Assembly: GCA_910589305.1 (NCBI GenBank) | Contig: CAJUTV010000014.1 | Location: 13,434 to 77,433, forward strand | Direction of reading: 5' to 3' | DNA from: an uncultured Lachnospira sp. | Lineage (GTDB): Bacteria > Bacillota > Clostridia > Lachnospirales > Lachnospiraceae | Length of the DNA: 64,000 bases | Shown here: positions 34,245 through 41,460 of the stretch, one piece after another | Numbering within the stretch: position 1 is the first letter of the stretch | How the letters are laid out: each line of letters opens with the position of its first letter | Made by a program: the position numbers and the translations under genes | Notes under the pieces: model-generated | Databases searched by the model: none | The model's input: only the letters and a program-made list of their open reading frames with translations | What the model was told of the DNA's origin: nothing

Positions 34245-35511
34245 TTAATTTACCATCCATAATATCATCATAATTAAAAATAGGAATAGCTCCATATTTC
34301 CCTTGAAGATAATCTTTATTAAAAGTTGCGTCCTCACGCACTTTCAAGTCAGAAAGAGCATATAAACTGGATTCTCCACGTTCATTTTTATCTATAAATA
34401 CCACCTCATCACGTCGAAATTGCTCTTTATTTAATAAAGAAATATCATGTGTAGTAAAAATTAACTGGGCTTTTTTGTTTTGGCTTGAACAAAAAATATC
34501 CACAATCAACTTTGTTAATAGTGGATGTAATCTTGCAGACATTTCATCTACTATAAACACACCACCCTTTGAAATCATTTCAATAATATTCTGAATATAT
34601 GCCAAAAAACGAAGAGTACCTGTGGACTCCTGCTGTAAATCAAAAAGTTTTTCTCCAACTATATTTCCATCTTCATCATAAATATCATGTACTGTACGAA
34701 CAACTTTTTCTTTCTTTTTTTTACCAGTATGTTCATCGAAAATCGTTTCCGTCTGTACATCAAGTCGCTTGATACCAACATCAATTAAACGAAGATATTG
34801 TTCTACCTTTTTTCTATATGACTTATTATTAACTAGTTTTTTTGAAATTCCAACCATTCCAGCTAATCCCTTTACTGTAATTTCAAAAAATATTTCAGTA
34901 AATACATTGTATTTTTGAATAAAGAACGAAAGAAAATCACCAAGTATCATTTTTTTTGGTTCTTCATCAAGAAAGTACTCAAGCACTGCAATATAAAGCC
35001 TCTCAGCAGGTAATTTTTTATAATCTTCCAACATTTTTTGATATTTATTTCCAAAAGAAAGCCTTGTGCCAGTACGTTCAAAAACTTTTTTGTCATCAAT
35101 AAATAACCATTCATTTAAAACTTCTTTTGATGTACATTCAAAACCATATTGTATCTGTTTATTATTATGCAAAAATATAATATCAAATTCTGAAGCATTG
35201 TTTATATCATTTGATAATTCAAATGGCTCTAACTTGATTTTCATATCCATTTTATTGGATGCAAAGTCTTCATTTTCTTTTTTGTTGATAAATTGAGAAA
35301 ATATATACTGTTCAAAAAAGAACATTGCTGAAATTAAATTAGACTTTCCTGATGCATTTGCCCCATACAAAGCTGTTGCCTTCAATAGACTAATTTTATC
35401 ATTTACACGTATAACATGAGTAGGATGCTGCACATATGAAGTTGCCCTCATATCAAGTATAGATTCATTTTTAAATGAGGTATAGTTTTTTACCTTAAAC
35501 ATTAATAACAT
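34237..35511 (-). CDS. AAA15/RloA-like ATPase of a probable defence module
   Basis: 424 residues from MLLMFKVKNYTSFKNES, 8 nt after GGAGG; upstream in-frame ATGs lie in AT-rich noncoding sequence. An ABC/SMC-like ATPase split by an insert: Walker A YGANASGKSNLI (50-57), signature-like QQESTGTLRFL, Walker B VFIVDEMSARLHPLL and H-loop IFTTHDISLLN. This is the AAA15/AAA21 type of OLD, AriA and AbiL-like proteins. No membrane segment. A promoter with TATAAT-like -10 lies about 40 bp upstream. It forms a two-gene unit with the RloB-like gene. Confidence 0.82.
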   Translation of the reverse strand: MLLMFKVKNYTSFKNESILDMRATSYVQHPTHVIRVNDKISLLKATALYGANASGKSNLISAMFFFEQYIFSQFINKKENEDFASNKMDMKIKLEPFELSNDINNASEFDIIFLHNNKQIQYGFECTSKEVLNEWLFIDDKKVFERTGTRLSFGNKYQKMLEDYKKLPAERLYIAVLEYFLDEEPKKMILGDFLSFFIQKYNVFTEIFFEITVKGLAGMVGISKKLVNNKSYRKKVEQYLRLIDVGIKRLDVQTETIFDEHTGKKKKEKVVRTVHDIYDEDGNIVGEKLFDLQQESTGTLRFLAYIQNIIEMISKGGVFIVDEMSARLHPLLTKLIVDIFCSSQNKKAQLIFTTHDISLLNKEQFRRDEVVFIDKNERGESSLYALSDLKVREDATFNKDYLQGKYGAIPIFNYDDIMDGKLNG

Positions 35512-35701
35512 TCGTTTTACCTCCAAAATACAACATCTCCATATTATAGTATAGCCATCAAATTTAAAAAGCAACATGTTTATCGAAATTTTTGGAAATA
35601 TATTAAAAATCTTGATAATTATATGGCATATTTTTTTCATATTATCGAAAATATCGCTATTAGATACAAAAAACATTGTAACCTACTATCTCCACAGGCG
35701 T

Positions 35702-36631
35702 TTATAGTTCACCTTGAGCTAACAAATTATCTTTTCCCATACCACATACAAATGGATTAGAATCATAAAGATGACAAAATGTCAAAAAATCAGAACGCTG
35801 TTTTGGATTTTTCATTATTTTTACAAGCAATTCATTTGGAAGAGTTCTTGCATATGCACCAGGACCTGCCATTTTAATGTTTTTCACACCAAAACGTTTC
35901 AATATATTTTCTAATTCATCGGGCATAAAGGTATATGTTATACACCATGGCGTACCTCCATTTTCATATTTGGCAATTTCTTTATCACCACCCATAACGC
36001 CTTCATTCCATAACTTCATAACAGAATCTTTGTTAAACTGAAAAGTCTCGATTGCATTTTCTTTATTCTTTATGCACCATTTAACAAATGGGTCGTTACA
36101 GTTTTCATCTAATATAAATTGATTTTTTTGTATTGGATTTGCCAAATATGGAAGAAATCCTAAACGACTTGATACACTTATCATAATATGTTTGCGGCAT
36201 ATACGTACCAGTTCACCGATAACCTTTTCTTGATTGGGATATGTATATGAAATAGGAGCGTCAAAAGATATAACCATATCAAAGGATTTATCTTTTATAT
36301 CTTTTAAATCTTCCAATGCTCCTTTTACAAATGTTATTCTGTCAACAACTCCTTCTTTTTTGGCTAATTCTTTTGCCTTATCTATCATAGGCTGTGAAAT
36401 ATCAAAATGTGTAACTTCACAGCCATGTTTTGCAAGAAGAATGGAAAATCTTCCGCATCCTGCACCGCCATCAAATACCGTTTTTATACCATGCAAATGA
36501 TAAAGCAATTCCTTTTCAATATGACTTTTTTGAATAATGTCATCAATAAATGTTTCTTCTCTATGACTTTCAAGTTCACCTTTATCTGGCATATTCCACA
36601 ATCGCTCTGATATTTTTCTACTATAATCCAT
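35702..36631 (-). CDS. Class I SAM-dependent methyltransferase
   Basis: 309 residues. Motif I is VFDGGAGCGRFSILLAKHG (about 52-70), motif II VTHFDISQPMIDKAKELAKK, and motif IV FDMVISFDAPISY. The C-terminal ~130 residues (NGGTPWCITYTFMPDELENI, PGAYARTLPNELLVKI) are not from a family I can name; they may bind the substrate. Small-molecule methyltransferase is the likeliest. It lies upstream of the ATPase/RloB pair on the same strand with a 190-bp gap; a link to that module is possible but not shown. Ribosome binding site AAAGGAAAGGG. Confidence 0.8.
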   Translation of the reverse strand: MDYSRKISERLWNMPDKGELESHREETFIDDIIQKSHIEKELLYHLHGIKTVFDGGAGCGRFSILLAKHGCEVTHFDISQPMIDKAKELAKKEGVVDRITFVKGALEDLKDIKDKSFDMVISFDAPISYTYPNQEKVIGELVRICRKHIMISVSSRLGFLPYLANPIQKNQFILDENCNDPFVKWCIKNKENAIETFQFNKDSVMKLWNEGVMGGDKEIAKYENGGTPWCITYTFMPDELENILKRFGVKNIKMAGPGAYARTLPNELLVKIMKNPKQRSDFLTFCHLYDSNPFVCGMGKDNLLAQGEL

Positions 36632-36785
36632 AAATCCCTTTCCTTTATCTGTAATAATTGTTATATTATCCGTGTTATTGACTTTTGTATCATTTTTTAA
36701 TAGCCTATCATATTTTAGTATGACATTCTACCTCATATATTTTTATAAAAAAATATAAGCCAATACCAAGTATCAGCTCACATTT

Positions 36786-36959
36786 TTACTCTTTCATTTT
36801 TCTTAAAATACGCTGTATGCTCTTCTTTGATAGATAATATTTACAGGCTAGTTCTGAAACCTTGCTTCCTGCAAGATAATCCTTGTAAATTTGTTGGTCA
36901 CGCTTCAAAAGTTCCTGCTTAATTTGTGTGCCTGTTCCCCATGTCTGCCTCCTAAACAA
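36786..36959 (-). pseudogene. Remnant of a CD3324-like small DNA-binding protein
   Basis: The frame reads WGTGTQIKQELLKRDQQIYK DYLAGSKVSELACKYYLSKK then SIQRILRKMKE and stops. It matches the C-terminal half of the CD3324 family, small Clostridia proteins with a resolvase-type HTH. The usual N-terminal ~30 residues and a start with a ribosome binding site in this frame are lacking; the nearest start would be a TTG (36959) right after a stop. Probably a decayed gene. Confidence 0.5.
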
Positions 36960-36971
36960 TATTTTTTAGAA

Positions 36972-37015
36972 TAGCATTGGCTATAACAATTTTATTGCAA
37001 TAGCCAGTGCTATGC
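36972..37015 (-). terminator. Hairpin after the MATE gene
   Basis: TAGCATTGGCTAT pairs with ATAGCCAGTGCTA. Lies 50 bp after the MATE stop codon. Confidence 0.55.
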
Positions 37016-37063
37016 AAACATAACATATCGTCTCATATACAAATTTCCTTTTTAAACGTTCTT

Positions 37064-38431
37064 TCACCGCGCTGGTTTTGAAAGAATTTTATTAATATTT
37101 AGCAAAAACAACGTCATCGCAGTAAAGGCTGAAAGCACATCGGATATTGGCTCAGCAAAATACACACCGTCAACACCCATAAAAAATGGAAGTACAATTG
37201 CCAATGGCACAAGGAGTATGACCTTTCTAAGCATGGCTATAAAAAGTGAAATCTTTGCCTGCCCTAATGCTAAAAATGTTGGCTGTATTGCCATCTGCAC
37301 ACCAAATATCAACATTCCGCACATAAATAAGGGCATCTTTTCCACAACAATGTCAATTACAACAGTTTCTTTTGTGAATAACCGCCCAAAAAAAGCAGGA
37401 AATATCATGACAATTGCAGTTGCAACTAAAGAAAAGGCTGTACTTACCGCAATCATTCTTCTATAGGTCTTTTTTACTCTATCAAAATTTCCTGCTCCAT
37501 AATTAAAGCTTATAATTGGCTGGATTCCTTGTGTAAAACCGCTTAACGGAGCAGACATAAACTGCATAACACTCTGCATAATCGTAAGAGAGGCAACATA
37601 GTTATCTCCCCCATAATTTTGCAAGCCTCGATTCATCACAATGGATATCAAACTTTCAGTAGCTCTCATAATAAATGGTGAGATGCCAAGCGCACAAACA
37701 TTTTTTATAATGGCTGTATCTGGCTTCATATACTTGACCTTCAAACGCAATATAGCACGCTTTCCCATCAAAAATCCTACAATCCATATACCTGAAACAG
37801 TCTGTGATATAACCGTTGCTATAGCAGCTCCCTTGACACCTAACCCAAACAGAAATATAAATACAGGGTCTAGGACAATATTTAATATAGCGCCAATAAG
37901 AACCGATATCATAGCTATCTTTGTATTGCCTTGTGCTATAATATACGTATTTAATCCTAATGCCAATTCTACACTTAATGTCCCAATCAAATACCATGAA
38001 AGATATTCACGAGCATATCCTATGGTGTCTTGACTGGCACCAAATAAATATAACAAAGGTTCCTGCCATATATAAAAGACAGCCATCAAAATAAAACTAA
38101 AAACAATTAGCAAAAAAGCACCATTGCCTAGTATCTTCTCAGCTTGCTTTTTATCGCCCCTCCCATATGCAATGGATGATAAAGGTGCTCCGCCTGAACC
38201 AACAAATGCAGAAAACGCAGATATAAAGGTAACAATTGGCAGTGCAATGCCCACTCCTGTAAGAGCTGTTGAACCAACGCCCTCAATATGTCCTATATAT
38301 ATCCTATCTACAATGTTATATAAAATATTGATAACCTGTGCAATAATCGTTGGCACAGCCATTGCAAACATCAACTGGTTTAAATTTCCTTTGCTTAAAC
38401 GTTCCTCCTTTGTCATAGACTTATAACTCAT
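37064..38431 (-). CDS. MATE-family efflux transporter
   Basis: 455 residues from the ATG after GGAGGATTTAT (MSYKSMTKEERLSKGNLN). Twelve membrane helices in two halves; the MATE signature appears twice in equivalent places (MFAMAVPTIIAQVINILYNI with VDRIYIG, and LGISPFIMRATESLISIVMN). It exports cationic drugs or metabolites in exchange for Na+ or H+. The length and the VDRIYIGHIEGVGSTALTGV block fit the DinF/NorM-like clostridial group. Stands alone; no regulator nearby. Confidence 0.92.
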   Translation of the reverse strand: MSYKSMTKEERLSKGNLNQLMFAMAVPTIIAQVINILYNIVDRIYIGHIEGVGSTALTGVGIALPIVTFISAFSAFVGSGGAPLSSIAYGRGDKKQAEKILGNGAFLLIVFSFILMAVFYIWQEPLLYLFGASQDTIGYAREYLSWYLIGTLSVELALGLNTYIIAQGNTKIAMISVLIGAILNIVLDPVFIFLFGLGVKGAAIATVISQTVSGIWIVGFLMGKRAILRLKVKYMKPDTAIIKNVCALGISPFIMRATESLISIVMNRGLQNYGGDNYVASLTIMQSVMQFMSAPLSGFTQGIQPIISFNYGAGNFDRVKKTYRRMIAVSTAFSLVATAIVMIFPAFFGRLFTKETVVIDIVVEKMPLFMCGMLIFGVQMAIQPTFLALGQAKISLFIAMLRKVILLVPLAIVLPFFMGVDGVYFAEPISDVLSAFTAMTLFLLNINKILSKPAR

Positions 38432-38572
38432 ATAAATCCTCCATTCCAAAAAGCAGTGTAAGTATTTGTGCAAATATTGCCGCAGCAAACTTTATTTGTA
38501 ATATCTTGGCACAAGTAGGCAATAAATTTGTTTATGAAAAAATCTATACACCAGCATTATCTTTTACAACAA

Positions 38573-39589
38573 TCACCTCAACACATCAAACGATGCATTA
38601 TTCATCAACCTTTTTATTTGGTCAACACTCGTAATGTTTGTATCGCCTCGTATAGCATGTTTCATTACAGAAGAAGCAACCGCAAAATTAACTGTATCTT
38701 CTGCACTCATATCATCTTGCATCAAAGCATATATCAAACCTGAAGAAAAGGCATCGCCTCCTCCAACACGGTCTACTATCTCAAAATTAATTGTTTTGCT
38801 CTCATATGTTTCACCATCTGCATAAAAAAATGCTTTCAAGGAATTGTTGCTTCCTGAATGAACATATCGAACAGTTCTAGCGATTGCCTTCATATGATAC
38901 TGTTTGTCAATTGCTCGAAATACCCTGTCCATATCTTTAAATGATGGGTCCATCGTCAATCCATCTTTTACATCAGTACCATCTTCCCTATATACATGAA
39001 TTGGCTCAATACCTATCAAGACATCAACATATTGAAGATATTTGCTAAGAACATCTCTTGCTGTTGAAAATGACCATAAGCTGCTTCTAAAATTAGGGTC
39101 AAAACTTACCGTAAGACCTAATTTTTTAGCTGCCTTAACTGCTTTGTCAATCAGTTTTCTGCAATTATAGGAAAGGGCTGGTGTTATACCGCTAAGATGC
39201 AGCCAATCATACTCTTTCAAAATTTTTTCAAAATCAACATCTTTATAATCATACTCCGCAAATGCAGACGAACCTCTGTCATAAATAACTTGTGACGGTC
39301 TTACGGAAACACCTTCTTCAAGAAAATAAATTCCCATTCGTCCCTCTGATTTAATAATTTCTTTTGTATGTACATCATTTGATTTTAAATAATTAATTGC
39401 TGATTTACCAATATCTGAATTTGGCAAAACTGTAAAAAATGTGCTGTCCACACCAAGATTTGCAAGTGACACAGCAACGTTTGATTCTGCTCCACCATAA
39501 TTTGCTATATAATTATGTGTAGATACAATCTTTTCATAATTAGGTGGTGATAATCTTAACATTAATTCTCCAATAGCAATAAATTTCAT
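38573..39589 (-). CDS. PfkB-family sugar kinase, 2-keto-3-deoxygluconate kinase type
   Basis: 338 residues from the ATG after AAAGGAC (MKFIAIGELMLRLSPPNY). Ribokinase-fold signatures: ANYGGAESNVAVSLANLG near 33-50 and the C-terminal VDRVGGGDAFSSGLIYAL, whose aspartate is the catalytic base. The N-terminal ELMLRLSPP and the SFDPNFRSSLW block fit KdgK-like kinases, which phosphorylate 2-keto-3-deoxygluconate on the route from galacturonate and gluconate. That suits the pectinase (46681) and sugar-acid dehydratase (15442) in the same window, though none is adjacent. Tagatose or fructose kinase is the alternative. Confidence 0.82.
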   Translation of the reverse strand: MKFIAIGELMLRLSPPNYEKIVSTHNYIANYGGAESNVAVSLANLGVDSTFFTVLPNSDIGKSAINYLKSNDVHTKEIIKSEGRMGIYFLEEGVSVRPSQVIYDRGSSAFAEYDYKDVDFEKILKEYDWLHLSGITPALSYNCRKLIDKAVKAAKKLGLTVSFDPNFRSSLWSFSTARDVLSKYLQYVDVLIGIEPIHVYREDGTDVKDGLTMDPSFKDMDRVFRAIDKQYHMKAIARTVRYVHSGSNNSLKAFFYADGETYESKTINFEIVDRVGGGDAFSSGLIYALMQDDMSAEDTVNFAVASSVMKHAIRGDTNITSVDQIKRLMNNASFDVLR

Positions 39590-40197
39590 AAACCATCGTC
39601 CTTTCACTATATTGATATTATTTTGTGTGATTTTTAAATCTCGCAGCTTGTTGCAATTTTCATGTAAATTTTTACATTTTTATACAAAGTTTACCTTACA
39701 AACTTTTATCACAACTTTACTGTAGTCATTGTATCATAAATATACGTTGATATCAATTCACAAAGCATTTTGCTAATCTCTCTACTTTTTATATTGTCAA
39801 TTCTATCCTATAAGCCATTTTTAAACATAATTTTACTATCCATTTATATATTAACAAAAATATTTTTATTTTTCAACAAAATAAGACCAATTTTATTATC
39901 AATATCAACTGCCATTGTATTCATTCTTATCAAGATAATAATCTTCTATACACATAGTTGGAATAGAATGAAGACGGTTCGTATAAAATAATAAAATACA
40001 ATGATAAATTTTTTAATCTTATCCGAAAGTCTCCGTTTAGAAAACAAAAATTTAATCTGCCTATTTAAAAAATGATGCAAAGTAATAAGGAGATTATAAG
40101 CAACCAGCAAGACAAATTTTGAATATTGGATTGACTTTATTGCAATTTCCTATTTTATAAATAAAAATATCAATTAAGAAAATAAAAGGAGGAAGCC
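39590..40197. other. AT-rich intergenic region upstream of the bile salt hydrolase gene
   Basis: 608 bp, no credible gene. A hydrophobic plus-strand frame around 39770-39991 has no ribosome binding site and its composition simply follows the AT content. A candidate promoter for the hydrolase gene is TTGACT (40131-40136), 17-18 bp, TTATAA (40155-40160). Confidence 0.5.
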
Positions 40198-41172
40198 ATG
40201 TGTACAGCAGCAACTTATGAAACAAAAGACTTTTATTTTGGACGCACACTTGATTATGAAATTTCTTATGGTGATGAAATCGTAATAACACCACGCAATT
40301 ATTGTTTTAATTTCCGAAATGTCGGCATTATCAATAATCATTATGCAATTATTGGAATGGCTCATGTCGTCGAAAATTATCCGCTATATTATGATGCAAT
40401 AAATGAAAAGGGACTTGGAATGGCTGGTCTGAATTTTGTCGGCAATGCTGTTTATAAAGAAGTGGACAAGTACAAGTACAATATTGCTACTTTTGAATTT
40501 ATATCTTGGATTTTGTGTCAATGTGGAACCATAGAAGAAGCAAAAGAACAATTAAATCTAATGAATCTTACAAATCCACCCTTTAATGAGGAGCTTCCAA
40601 CACCACAGCTTCATTGGATAATTGCTGGACATGGCAAATCTATTACTGTGGAATCAACACAAACAGGAATCAATGTCTATGATAATCCTGTTGGTATATT
40701 GACCAATAATCCCCCATTTAATGAACAAATGTTTAATCTTAATAACTATATGGCTCTTACTACTGGTCAGCCACAAAATAATTTTTGCAGCAAACTGCCG
40801 CTGCATACCTATTGTCGTGGTATGGGTGCATTAGGGCTTCCAGGTGATTTATCTTCCCCATCACGTTTTGTAAGAGCTTCTTTTGTAAAAATGAATTCTA
40901 TTTGTGGTGATTCTGAAATGGAAAGTGTCAACCAATTTTTTCATATTTTAGGAGCTGTTGAACAACAAAAAGGCTGCTGTAATCTTGGTGATGGAAAATA
41001 TGAAATCACATATTATACTTCATGCTGTAATACCCAAAAAGGTATTTACTATTATACCACTTATGAAAATCACCAAATTTCTGCTGTCAATATGTACCAT
41101 GAAAATTTAAATTGTTCCCGTTTAATTCGATATTCGCCCATCAAAAAAGAGCAAATTCGGTTTCAAAATTAA
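40198..41172 (+). CDS. bsh: Bile salt hydrolase / choloylglycine hydrolase
   Basis: 324 residues, Ntn-hydrolase of the CBAH/penicillin V acylase family. It should release glycine or taurine from conjugated bile salts in the cytoplasm. After removal of Met the nucleophile is C2 (MCTAATYETKDFYFGRTLDY); R16 and D19 follow. The oxyanion/active-site asparagine lies in NPVGILTNNPPF and the arginine in SPSRFVRASF. Further similarity to clostridial CBAH: GLGMAGLNF, FFHILGAVEQQKG, YTSCCNTQKGIYYYTTYEN. Length equals known bile salt hydrolases (316-330). AGGAGG precedes the ATG. Penicillin-acylase specificity cannot be fully excluded. Confidence 0.9.
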   Translation: MCTAATYETKDFYFGRTLDYEISYGDEIVITPRNYCFNFRNVGIINNHYAIIGMAHVVENYPLYYDAINEKGLGMAGLNFVGNAVYKEVDKYKYNIATFEFISWILCQCGTIEEAKEQLNLMNLTNPPFNEELPTPQLHWIIAGHGKSITVESTQTGINVYDNPVGILTNNPPFNEQMFNLNNYMALTTGQPQNNFCSKLPLHTYCRGMGALGLPGDLSSPSRFVRASFVKMNSICGDSEMESVNQFFHILGAVEQQKGCCNLGDGKYEITYYTSCCNTQKGIYYYTTYENHQISAVNMYHENLNCSRLIRYSPIKKEQIRFQN

Positions 41173-41213
41173 TATATATTTATACTAAATATTATTTAAT
41201 TTTAAAGCAGTTG

Positions 41214-41308
41214 GGGCTGTTGCAAAACAGAAAGCGCACATTATATATAGTAGTTATAACAGCAAAATAAAATATATATGGCACTTGAAATTCTTTTTGC
41301 AACAGCCC
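41214..41308. mobile_element. 95-bp MITE, second copy
   Basis: GGGCTGTTGCAAAA and TTTTTGCAACAGCCC are perfect inverted ends. Size and ends match the 33165 copy while the core has drifted. It follows the bile salt hydrolase gene and could end its transcript. Confidence 0.75.
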
Positions 41309-41352
41309 GCTACTTCTGTCTAATCTTATTGTCCCTTTATAGACTTTTTAAA

Positions 41353-41428
41353 CAAGAAAGTCCCTACCCCCACTTATGCCTTTGCAGCATTGAAGTGGAG
41401 GGGGAGGGACTTCCTTAATGAGGTTAAA
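41353..41428 (+). repeat. R1 dispersed repeat, right half
   Basis: AAGTCCCTACCCCC, ACTTATGCCTTTGCAGCATT, then GGGACTTCCTTAATGAGGTT. The left half is missing. Lies between the MITE and the end of the lipoprotein gene. Confidence 0.75.
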
Positions 41429-41460
41429 AAGCAAAGGTCTTTCCTGATAAGGGTTAAATT

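Noticed and set aside
35512..35676. Longer N-terminus for the AAA15 ATPase
   Set aside because: A strong GGAGG lies right before the internal ATG at 35511, and the extension is AT-rich promoter sequence without domain similarity.
39770..39991. Hydrophobic plus-strand frame upstream of the bile salt hydrolase gene
   Set aside because: No ribosome binding site, no ATG start and a composition explained by AT richness (Ile/Leu/Phe/Lys only).
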